From NCBI GenBank assembly GCA_963789825.1, contig CAWBME010000006.1:620001-684000 (forward strand): 64,000 nt of DNA. The letters run 5' to 3'. The notes under the pieces were generated by a model, which worked only from the letters and a program-made list of their open reading frames with translations, had not been told where the DNA came from and ran no database searches. The translations under genes were made by a program, and so were the position numbers. Position 1 is the first letter of the stretch. Every line of letters begins with the position of its first letter. The DNA is from PFL42 sp963789825 (lineage in GTDB: Bacteria > Chloroflexota > Anaerolineae > Anaerolineales > E44-bin32). Shown in pieces: positions 55,501-62,818 of the stretch.

Positions 55501-56435
55501 GCGTCGGGGAGGCGCCGGGCAAGGTGATTCTGCTCGGCGAGCATGCCGTGGTGCATGGACACCCGGCGCTGGCCGCGCCCGTGCACCAGCTGCGCGCCCG
55601 AGCCGAGCTGCGGCCTTCCGACTCCACCGCCCTCCCCGATCTGCGGATCGAGGCGCCAGATGTCGGTCTCTCTGTATGGCTACACGAAATGGCCCCGCAC
55701 TCGGCGGTTGCCAGCGCACTGCGCCTCACCCAGGATGCACTCCGCCTCCCCTCGCTCCCGAAGGGGGTCCTGCATCTAACCTCCACCATCCCGGTCGCCT
55801 CCGGCCTGGGGTCGGGGGCGGCCATCACCCTGGCCATTGTGCGCGCCCTGTCCTCCCATGCTGGCCAAGACCTGCCCCTCGAGCAGCAATCGGCGATCGT
55901 GTTCGAGGTCGACAAGATCCACCACGGCACACCCTCCGGCATCGACAACACCGTGATCACGTACGGCGTACCCATCCGCTTCCAGATCGGCTTGCCGCCC
56001 CAGCGGCTGCAGCCGGGGGCTCCCCTCCCCCTGCTGATCGCCGACAGCGGCCAAGCCTCCCCCACTGGCCTTGCCGTCGACAGCGTGCGCCAACGGCTTG
56101 AGCATTCCCCGGCCGAGACCCAGGCGGTGTTGGAGAGCATTCACCAGATCGTGGATCGCGGCACGTCGGCGGTCGAGCAGGGATGGATCGAGGAGCTGGG
56201 CGCCTGCATGAATGCCAACCACAGCCAGCTGCGCGCCCTCGGTGTCAGCTCGCCGCTGCTCGATCGATTGGTGGAGGCGGCAACCCGCGCCGGCGCCTTC
56301 GGCGCCAAGTTGTCCGGCGCTGGCCTCGGCGGCAACATCATTGCCCTGGTCGCGCCGGCGCTGGCCCCAGCTGTCACGCTCGCGCTGCAGCAGGCGGGTG
56401 CAATCCGCGTCTTGCAGACAGAGGTCCCGGTATGA
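55497..56435 (+). CDS. mvk: Mevalonate kinase
   Basis: A GHMP-family kinase of 312 residues; phosphorylates mevalonate for isoprenoid synthesis. It begins MSVGEAPGKVILLGEHAVVH with the family's N-terminal motif, has PVASGLGSGAAITLA as phosphate-binding loop, KIHHGTPSGIDNTVITYG with the catalytic Asp, and KLSGAGLGGNIIAL as the C-terminal motif. The chosen start overlaps the preceding stop and has the right N-terminus; longer in-frame starts are not needed. The next gene is isopentenyl phosphate kinase, again overlapping by ATGA. Together they suggest a mevalonate route that ends by IPK, not by diphosphomevalonate decarboxylase. Confidence 0.93.
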   Translation: MSVGEAPGKVILLGEHAVVHGHPALAAPVHQLRARAELRPSDSTALPDLRIEAPDVGLSVWLHEMAPHSAVASALRLTQDALRLPSLPKGVLHLTSTIPVASGLGSGAAITLAIVRALSSHAGQDLPLEQQSAIVFEVDKIHHGTPSGIDNTVITYGVPIRFQIGLPPQRLQPGAPLPLLIADSGQASPTGLAVDSVRQRLEHSPAETQAVLESIHQIVDRGTSAVEQGWIEELGACMNANHSQLRALGVSSPLLDRLVEAATRAGAFGAKLSGAGLGGNIIALVAPALAPAVTLALQQAGAIRVLQTEVPV

Positions 56436-57220
56436 TCTTTCTCAAGCTCGGCGGCTCCTTGATCACCGACAAGTCCCAGCCCGAGGTTTGCCGCCAGGAC
56501 GTCCTTGAGCGCCTGGCCGGCGAAATCGCCTCGGCGCGGGCGCAGCGCCCGGAGATGCAGCTCCTGGTCGGTCACGGCTCCGGCTCCTTCGGCCACGTCG
56601 TCGCCGCTCGCCACGGGACGCACAGGGGAGCGGCCACGCCGGAAGACTGGCTCGGCTTCGCCGAGGTGTGGCGGGTAGCCAACAAACTGAACCGGCTGGT
56701 GGTGGATGCTCTACTTGCCGCAGGACTGCCGGTGGTGGCTTTCCCGCCTTCCGCGTCGGCTATGGCGGCCGGCGGCGAGATCGAGCAGCTGGCCTGGGAA
56801 CCGGTGCAACTGGCCCTTGCGCGTGGGCTGCTTCCGGTTGTCGCCGGCGACGTCGCCTTCGACCGGCGCCAGGGATCCACGATCCTCTCGACCGAGCGCG
56901 TCTTTGCCAACCTTGCCCTGCGGCTTCGACCCAACCTTCTGCTGCTGGCAGGCGTCGAGCCAGGCGTGATCCGCGGCTTCCCGGCCGGCATGGAAGTGAT
57001 GCCGATCGTCTCCGAGGGCGATCTCGACTCCGGCGGGATCGGCACGGCAACCGCCACGGATGTCACCGGCGGGATGGCGGACAAGGTTCGCCACGGCCTC
57101 AGCCTGTCGCGCTTGGTGCCCGAGTTGGTCGTCCGGATATTCTCCGGCATGATCCCTGGAGAGGTCGAGCGGGCGCTGCTGGGCGCGCCGGTCGGCACCC
57201 AGGTGGTGGGCGCCCCGTAG
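56432..57220 (+). CDS. Isopentenyl phosphate kinase
   Basis: A 262-residue amino-acid-kinase-fold protein. It phosphorylates isopentenyl phosphate to IPP, the last step of the archaeal/alternative mevalonate pathway. Motifs: MIFLKLGGSLITDK at the start, VGHGSGSFGHVVAARHGTH with the catalytic His, VAGDVAFDRRQGSTILSTER and GGIGTATATDVTGGMADKV. All match archaeal IPKs and those described from Roseiflexus. Its ATG overlaps the mvk stop. The intervening decarboxylase is not in this window and must lie elsewhere. A gap of about 130 bp with its own promoter separates it from panB. Confidence 0.93.
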   Translation: MIFLKLGGSLITDKSQPEVCRQDVLERLAGEIASARAQRPEMQLLVGHGSGSFGHVVAARHGTHRGAATPEDWLGFAEVWRVANKLNRLVVDALLAAGLPVVAFPPSASAMAAGGEIEQLAWEPVQLALARGLLPVVAGDVAFDRRQGSTILSTERVFANLALRLRPNLLLLAGVEPGVIRGFPAGMEVMPIVSEGDLDSGGIGTATATDVTGGMADKVRHGLSLSRLVPELVVRIFSGMIPGEVERALLGAPVGTQVVGAP

Positions 57221-57255
57221 CGCGCCGCGAGGGAGAAGTCAAGGGCCGCGACGTC

Positions 57256-57284
57256 TTGCGCTTGCACCGTCCGTGCCCTAGACT
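57256..57284 (+). promoter_or_regulatory. Promoter of panB
   Basis: TTGCGC at 57256-57261, a 17-nt spacer and TAGACT at 57279-57284. The ATG of panB is 70 nt further, after GTGGAGGGATTCG as ribosome site. Confidence 0.5.
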
Positions 57285-57353
57285 GGTGGCAGCGCATCTT
57301 CACCGGGCGCGGTTTTTCCTGCCGCTGCCCGCCAAATTGCGTGGAGGGATTCG

Positions 57354-58208
57354 ATGAGTGATCGCAAGAAGGTCAGCTTGCCGGCGCTGTTCAGCAAGGT
57401 GGCTCAGGCTGAGCCGATCACCATGCTCACCTGCTATGACTACCCCACCGCCCATCTACAGGAGCAGGCAGCGATCGACATGATCCTGGTGGGCGACAGC
57501 CTGGGCATGACGATGCTCGGCTATGAGAGCACTCTGCCGGTGACCATGGAGGACATGATCCGCCACGCACAGGCCGTCCGGCGCGGATCGGCCAACGCCT
57601 GGCTGATCGGCGACATGCCCTACATGAGCTACCAAGCCAGCGTGGAGTCGGCCATCCGCAACGCCGGGCGCTTCATGGCCGAGGCGGGCTGCGACGCCAT
57701 CAAGCTCGAGGGAGGGGTCGAGATGGCCGACCGGATCGCCGGCATCGTGCGCGCCGGCATCCCGGCCATGGGTCATCTGGGCCTGACGCCGCAGAGCGTC
57801 AGCGCGTTGGGCGGCTTCCGAGTGCAGGGCAAGGGTGCGCTGCAGGCCAAGAAGATCGTCGACGACGCGAAGGCGCTGGAGCAAGCCGGCGCCTACGCCA
57901 TCTTGCTCGAGATGGTGCCCGACCGGGTATGCCAGTTGATCACCGAGCGCGCCGCCGAGTGTTTCATCATCAGCCTCGGCTCGGGCCCTCACGCCCACGG
58001 CCAGCTGCTGATCTACCACGACATGTTTGGGCTGTACCCTCGCTTCAAGCCGAAGATGGCTAAGGTCTTCGGCGAAGCCGGCCAGGTCATCCTCCAAGGG
58101 CTGCAACAGTATGTGCGCGAGGTCTCCCAACGCCAGTTCCCGCAGCCGGAGAACTGGTTTGGCATGAACGACGACGAGTTCAACGAGCTGCAGCGCATGC
58201 TGAAGTAG
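57354..58208 (+). CDS. panB: 3-methyl-2-oxobutanoate hydroxymethyltransferase
   Basis: Makes ketopantoate from 2-oxoisovalerate and methylene-tetrahydrofolate, the committed step to pantothenate. Family motifs: PITMLTCYDYPTAHL, MILVGDSLGMTMLGYEST, AIKLEGGVEM and MGHLGLTPQS; the Mg-binding Asp residues and the catalytic Glu (ILLEMVPDRV) are present. 284 residues. ATG 57354 follows a GGAGGG site. Downstream after 60 nt is a conserved but unrecognised gene on the same strand, which may share the transcript. panC, panD and panE are absent from the window. Confidence 0.94.
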   Translation: MSDRKKVSLPALFSKVAQAEPITMLTCYDYPTAHLQEQAAIDMILVGDSLGMTMLGYESTLPVTMEDMIRHAQAVRRGSANAWLIGDMPYMSYQASVESAIRNAGRFMAEAGCDAIKLEGGVEMADRIAGIVRAGIPAMGHLGLTPQSVSALGGFRVQGKGALQAKKIVDDAKALEQAGAYAILLEMVPDRVCQLITERAAECFIISLGSGPHAHGQLLIYHDMFGLYPRFKPKMAKVFGEAGQVILQGLQQYVREVSQRQFPQPENWFGMNDDEFNELQRMLK

Positions 58209-58268
58209 CCCAGCACCATCGGGGCGTGGACCATCGACTGGATCCCAACTGCTTCTGAGGAGTCGGAT

Positions 58269-59537
58269 ATGGAACAGGATCTGCGTAGCCTGCTCAAGAT
58301 CCCCAGTGGTCGTCTGAGCGAGATCAACGCCGTTCTCCTCGACGCGGAGACCGGGGTCGTCAGCGAGTTCCTGGATGTGGTGTCCCGCTACGGCACCCCG
58401 CGCGAGATCAACCGCAAGGCCAAGAAGGCCGGCAGCCTGGCCTCGCTGACTTCCAAGGCCCGCCAACAGAACCCCAAGAACCTGAAGGGGCTGCGCTGGC
58501 TCAAGCAGCAGCGCGAGCGCGGCGCCTTCGTCTCGGTCGACGCTTACCGCCGAAGCGTGCTCGGCGAGCGGGCAGCCGGCACGGTCTTCGACAAAGCGCA
58601 CCTGGCCGTGACACTCGAAGTCAGCGGGGCGCAGTACTTCGAATGGGTGATCGGGGCGGCCGAGCGCGCCCTGGAGACCGGAGGACTGGTTCCCGGGCGC
58701 TTCATCCAGGTGCGCAAGATGAAGGAGCAGGAAGCCGATGGCGACCTGGCCGCCTTCGCCGCCGCCATGCAGATCATCGGCGCTAGCTACGTCTGCACCC
58801 TGGACACGAAGGGCACCGATGGCTCGAACATCCACCTCGGCGGACCTGAGACGATCACCGGCTACTTCGGCGGCATCGGCCAGCCCAACGAGTACGCCCT
58901 GAAATGGCTTGACGAATACCTCTACTACTACACGACCTACGGCGTGCGCCAGGTGCTCAACATCAATCCGGGCACCGTGCTGCTGGGGTACATGCTGCAT
59001 CGCCTGGGGGTCGACATCGAATTCAAGATCTCCGTCTTCATGGGGAACGACAATCCGTATGCTGCCCTGTGGACACTGCTCGGCGCCAAACTCTTTGCCC
59101 GCCGCGATGGCAGCTCACCCCTGATCGGCTTCAACTGGAGCAACTCGATCAACAACCAGACGATGGAGACTGCGGCGCAGGTCCGCCGGCAGCTGGGGTT
59201 CGAGGATGTGGTGCGCTTCGAGCACCATATCACGGAGACCTGGAAGAGCATCGTCCGCCAGCCTTACAACCGAAGGGCCGAGCTGCTCGAGGTGGCCGAC
59301 CATATCGCCAATATCTCGGCCAAGCATGAGGGCGGCGATCCGGAGATCGACTCGAAGCGTGCCCATCCGTCGGACATCTTCGACTACTTCCGCGACCGAT
59401 CGGAGATTGTGGCCTCGGGCGACTGGGAGGCGTTGACGCTGAACTTCCTGGACAAGGTGGACGCCACCAACGCCACGGCTCAGGCGCTCACCGAGCGCGG
59501 CCTGTCGTTCATCGCCGCCCAGAACCTGCACCGCTAG
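58269..59537 (+). CDS. Unrecognised 422-residue protein downstream of panB
   Basis: I do not recognise this family. The protein is soluble, has no signal or helices for the membrane, and no Rossmann GxGxxG or P-loop. Striking internal features: THE N-terminal basic region (NRKAKKAGSL, then PKNLKGLRWLKQQRERG), the middle block DTKGTDGSNIHLGGPETITG, then EYLYYYTTYGVRQVLNINPG, FMGNDNPYAALWTLLGAKLF and FNWSNSINNQTMETAA, and a late FEHHITETWKSIVRQPYN. The conserved-looking Asp/Asn/His cluster and alternating strands suggest an enzyme, perhaps barrel-like. ATG 58269 follows GAGGAG by 8 nt. It sits 60 nt after panB and before a terminator, so it may be part of coenzyme A or related metabolism. Confidence 0.6.
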   Translation: MEQDLRSLLKIPSGRLSEINAVLLDAETGVVSEFLDVVSRYGTPREINRKAKKAGSLASLTSKARQQNPKNLKGLRWLKQQRERGAFVSVDAYRRSVLGERAAGTVFDKAHLAVTLEVSGAQYFEWVIGAAERALETGGLVPGRFIQVRKMKEQEADGDLAAFAAAMQIIGASYVCTLDTKGTDGSNIHLGGPETITGYFGGIGQPNEYALKWLDEYLYYYTTYGVRQVLNINPGTVLLGYMLHRLGVDIEFKISVFMGNDNPYAALWTLLGAKLFARRDGSSPLIGFNWSNSINNQTMETAAQVRRQLGFEDVVRFEHHITETWKSIVRQPYNRRAELLEVADHIANISAKHEGGDPEIDSKRAHPSDIFDYFRDRSEIVASGDWEALTLNFLDKVDATNATAQALTERGLSFIAAQNLHR

Positions 59538-59566
59538 ACGGCCAGGGTCAGCCTCCGCCGAATCAA

Positions 59567-59596
59567 CCGGGGTCTGGGCGATCACCCAGACCCCGG
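59567..59596. terminator. Bidirectional terminator after the panB operon
   Basis: CCGGGGTCTGGG (59567-59578) pairs with CCCAGACCCCGG (59585-59596) across a 6-nt loop, then GGTGTTCCCC. Convergent genes end on either side, so it can serve both. Confidence 0.75.
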
Positions 59597-59633
59597 GGTG
59601 TTCCCCTGCTGCCCGCTGAAGGGGTGCCGCGGC

Positions 59634-60302
59634 CTACCCGACCTGGCGGATCGCCTCCAGCATCCCGTCGACCATCTTGCGCGCCGTGCCGCCACCGACG
59701 GCCAGCGCCGCCGGGAAATACAACGCCTGAGCCAGCTCCGCCAAGGACGCCCGGGAAGGCTTGGGCCCCTGGCCAAGCTCCGCTAACTCCTCGCGAAAGA
59801 GCTCCAACCCATCGGAACCCATGGCCTGGGTGACGATCGCTTCCAGTTGAGGGACCAGTTCGGCCATGGGGGCTTTGGCGACGTCTGGCACGGCCGGGGC
59901 ACCGGCGGCGGGCTCAGCCGCGGGAGCCACCGTGGGGGCAGCCGCCGGCCTGGGCGTCGCCGGCGCAAGCTCGGCGCTCAGCTTCTTGGCGGCAACGTTG
60001 GCCGTCAGGTTCAGCAGCGGCACGTTGATCGTCGGTACACACAGGATGAACAGGTACCCGGCGGAAAGAACCTTGACCACCAGCCTGCCGCCTTCAAATA
60101 CCAGGTCTAGCTCGCTGACCTTCTTGCGACGCGCCATGCGCAGACCTTCGATGGTCTTGCTCAGTGTCCTGGAAACCACCGTGAGCGAGGCGGTGTCGAA
60201 CACGCTGGGAAGCGTCGACGTCACCACTTGGCCACGACTGTCGGCCACAAAACAGCCGGTAACCCCCACCACGTCTTGGATGTCACGCAGGATGTCGTCC
60301 AC
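59634..60302 (-). CDS. Roadblock/LC7-domain protein with extra C-terminal domain
   Basis: A 222-residue protein. Residues 1-110 are a roadblock/LC7 domain: DDILRDIQDVVGVTGCFVAD, then the beta strands LVFEGGRLVVKVL and LFILCVPTINVPLLNLTANVAAKKL. An Ala/Pro-rich linker (112-140) leads to a helical C-terminal domain that shows KPSRASLAELAQALYFPAAL. Roadblock proteins (MglB) act as GTPase activators for MglA-type GTPases, and one lies 1 kb upstream. The start is GTG 60302. The gap to the next gene is about 50 bp. Confidence 0.8.
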   Translation of the reverse strand: MDDILRDIQDVVGVTGCFVADSRGQVVTSTLPSVFDTASLTVVSRTLSKTIEGLRMARRKKVSELDLVFEGGRLVVKVLSAGYLFILCVPTINVPLLNLTANVAAKKLSAELAPATPRPAAAPTVAPAAEPAAGAPAVPDVAKAPMAELVPQLEAIVTQAMGSDGLELFREELAELGQGPKPSRASLAELAQALYFPAALAVGGGTARKMVDGMLEAIRQVG

Positions 60303-60355
60303 GTTTCCCTGCCTCTTCTAGGATCGCCTGTACCGCCAGATGCCGGGGCGACGCT

Positions 60356-61049
60356 TCAGCCCAAATCCTGCAGAGCGGCCTCGGCCTTGGTCGCCACCAT
60401 TGCCGCCGAGGCGGTCTCAGCCAGCACCAGGCCCGCGTAGTATCCGCTGTGCTTGAAGACCAGGAGGTGGCCACCCCCCAGTGCGGCGACGGCACGCTTG
60501 AATTCGCCCAGCGACATCGCCTCCCCCACCTGTTCGGCTGCCGCGCCGATAAATGCGGCCACGGCGCCTTCTCTCTCGGGGTCTCCCTGGATCTGGTGGG
60601 CCAGGACCACGCCGTCGGGGGCGACCAGCACAACCCCGCCAACCCCCTCAACCTTCCCTAGTGCTTCAACCACTGCCGACATCTCATCCTCCGTCCCCGA
60701 CCGGGTTGGGCCGCCCATGGACGGGCTGCCTCCCCTCTCGGCTGACCGGCGTTCATCCTGCAGACGGGCGCCCTCAAGCAGCAGCCCGGTGTAGCTTCGC
60801 TCGATCGTGCGCTCGCCCACCTCGGGACCTTCGATCGAGGCGGAATTGCCCGTCGTCCCATTCCAGCAGCGCAAACAGCGCCGGCTCGCCCGTCAACTCC
60901 CCGCAGGCGGCATGCGTGACCTGGCCGGACTGGAAGTAGATCTCAGCTTGCCTTCCATCGCGCTCGAGCCAAAGCCGGGCTCGCTTGCCATCCTGGCAGG
61001 CGTGCTGAATCAGGTCGGCCACGCCCATGTCGGTCAGGTTGCCTTGCAT
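60356..61049 (-). CDS. DUF4388-roadblock fusion protein, one frameshift
   Basis: The N-terminus MQGNLTDMGVADLIQHACQDG with ARLWLERDGRQAEIYFQSGQ is a DUF4388 (PatA-N) domain. The frame then breaks near 60840 (one extra base) and continues EGPEVGERTIERSYTGLLLEG, the standard end of that domain. After a Gly/Ser linker, EMSAVVEALGKVEGVGGVV starts a roadblock/LC7 domain to residue 230. No stop separates the domains, so I treat them as one; the ATG at 60682 has GGAGG upstream and could also start a separate 108-residue roadblock protein. Placed between the MglA-like GTPase and another roadblock protein. Confidence 0.68.
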
Positions 61050-61076
61050 CCGTTCAGCGCCCCCGCAATCACCAGC

Positions 61077-61664
61077 TCAGGCGGCTTCGGCCTCGACCCG
61101 GCTGATCAGCTCCTGCAGAATGCAGCGCAAAGTGTTGCGAACGCCTTTGCCCTGGGTTGCCACAGCCTCGAAGGCCGGCATGCCGTTCAAGTGCATCAAG
61201 TAGCGCATGGTCGAGGACGGCAGCGCATTCGCCACGTCCTGCTTGTTGAACTGGATCACCATCGGCAGGGTGCAGTTTGCTGCGTCGAGTTCCTCGAGTT
61301 GGCGCTTGAGGTCGCTCCACGCCCGAAGGTTCTCATCCAAACGGTCGGCGGCGCTGTCGGCCACGAACACAATGCCATCGGCGCCGCGCAGGACCATGCG
61401 CCGGCTGGCCTCATATTGCGGCTGCCCCGGCACGGTGTACAGGTGTACGCGTGGCGTCAGTCCGTTGATCCGGCGCAGGTCGACCCTGAGAAAGTCGAAG
61501 TACAGGGTGCGGTCTTCGGCGGTGGCCAGCGAGATCAGCTCGCCGCGCACTGAGGGGTCGGCGAACTCGTGAATCCGGACCAGGTTGGTTGTCTTGCCGC
61601 TCAAGGGCGGTCCGTAGTAGACAACCTTCAGGTTCATTTCCCGGCGAGACAAGTTGATGTGCAC
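61077..61664 (-). CDS. MglA-like small GTPase
   Basis: A Ras-like bacterial GTPase, about 195 residues. The P-loop is YYGPPLSGKTTNL; switch II follows in TVPGQPQYEASRRMVLRGAD (with Gln), and VIQFNKQDVA is the base-recognition NKxD motif. The region preceding the P-loop, HINLSRREMNLKVVYY, matches the MglA N-terminus, so I use the GTG at 61664; no SD is clear. MglA controls polarity and motility in Myxococcus and is regulated by roadblock proteins. Here it heads a three-gene minus-strand group with two roadblock proteins and DUF4388. Confidence 0.85.
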   Translation of the reverse strand: MHINLSRREMNLKVVYYGPPLSGKTTNLVRIHEFADPSVRGELISLATAEDRTLYFDFLRVDLRRINGLTPRVHLYTVPGQPQYEASRRMVLRGADGIVFVADSAADRLDENLRAWSDLKRQLEELDAANCTLPMVIQFNKQDVANALPSSTMRYLMHLNGMPAFEAVATQGKGVRNTLRCILQELISRVEAEAA

Positions 61665-62163
61665 GTCGGCCGCCCACCCCGATCCACGCCCTCCCAGGTC
61701 AGGGAGGATGCAAGGCTTGGGCCACAGCCCCCGCCCGACGATCTGGCGCTTCTCTGATATGAGATTACCACAGGAGTAGTAGTCAGGTACCTTACACTGA
61801 GGTTGCAGTGACGCCCGGAGTACTGCTCCTGGCTGTCCCGCCAGCATGCCTGTGAGCCGTCAACGGTTTCTCAATGCCCACACCGGCCAAAGGCCATTCT
61901 CGCCCGAACGCCTCCGGCTCCGGGCTTGCCCTGTCCCTGCCCGATGCGCACCGGAATGCCCTCAGGCCCGCTTCGTCGTGAGGGCACGCACCAGCCGTGC
62001 GACCGGGACCGCTTGAAGGGTAGCCCGGCTTGCCTGCGCCCGGACACTCATCCGTGCCCGGAGGCCAGAGCTGCCAGATGCTTCCCCGCTGACGCAGGCA
62101 ACCTGATGCAGGTGAGCGAATCAGCCTCCCCACCGGCCCATGAAGGATGCTGGGGAGCCGAGG
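61665..62163. other. Gene-free stretch upstream of the MglA-like gene
   Basis: About 500 bp without a recognisable gene on either strand. It presumably carries the promoter of the MglA group. A minus-strand GGTAATCT lies near 61765 but is a poor -10. No hairpin terminator or repeat stands out. Confidence 0.45.
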
Positions 62164-62674
62164 TCAATCGCCCGGCGTGGGCACCAGATCGATCGGTGGT
62201 ACGAGGTTGGTGTTGCCCGCAACGCTCACCGCCCCGCCGTACACCCATCCATCCAGGCCGCCGCCAATGCGGCGGATCTGCCACCACGTTCCGGCTGAGG
62301 TTTCGGAGGTGAAGTTGTTGTATTGGCCGATGATCTCGGCAGTCTGGCCCTGCAGGATGAAGTCCACATAGGGGTGAGCATCATCCGGGCCTGAGCGGAC
62401 ATAGGCGTTAAACAGCGCCGTCGCAATCGGGGTGTCCGGCGTCTCCGTGGCGGCGAGAGTTGCCGTGGCCGTCGGCGGCTCAGGCGTCGCGGTGAATGCG
62501 GGCAGCGTGGGGGTTGGGGTGACCGCCGATCGCGTCATTTCGGCGATGGCTCCGGCGGTGGCAATCACCTGCTCGGGCGACGGGGTTGAGCGAGCCGGGA
62601 CTCGCCGCAGTCTGGCAAGCTGCAAGGACCCCCAAGGAAGCAACCGTGATGGCTATGCGCTGTGCGGCATTCAT
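62164..62674 (-). CDS. SH3-domain lipoprotein, one frameshift
   Basis: Starts MNAAQRIAITVASLGVLAAC, a lipoprotein signal with Cys in the lipobox. The frame changes near 62590, then a Thr/Pro-rich linker (TRSAVTPTPTLPAFTATPEP) leads to one SH3-like domain: NAYVRSGPDDAHPYVDFIL, AEIIGQYNNF, GTWWQIRRI and DGWVYGGAVSV. It is similar to the repeats of the lipoprotein at 5.1-6.2 kb. Probably binds the cell wall or surface glycans. The break fits one extra base. A TATACT -10 lies 53 nt upstream. Confidence 0.75.
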
Positions 62675-62726
62675 CCTGCAATCCCTCGAGTTGCGTCATG
62701 CGCCGCTCGTTCGGGCAACTCGGCCT

Positions 62727-62732
62727 AGTATA
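62727..62732 (-). promoter_or_regulatory. -10 element of the SH3 lipoprotein gene
   Basis: Minus-strand TATACT in GGTATACTAGG, 53 nt before the ATG at 62674. Confidence 0.45.
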
Positions 62733-62806
62733 CCCCCCGGCGGGTCGGGCCGACCGCGGCCGCAGGTTGGTACAACGGTCATCTCAGCGGAACGCACCCC
62801 ACCCGG

Positions 62807-62812
62807 TAAGAT
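62807..62812 (+). promoter_or_regulatory. -10-like TAAGAT six nt before the next ATG
   Basis: TAAGAT in GGTAAGATGACAGT, then ATG at 62819. Spacing of 6 nt, no ribosome site. Confidence 0.4.
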
Positions 62813-62818
62813 GACAGT

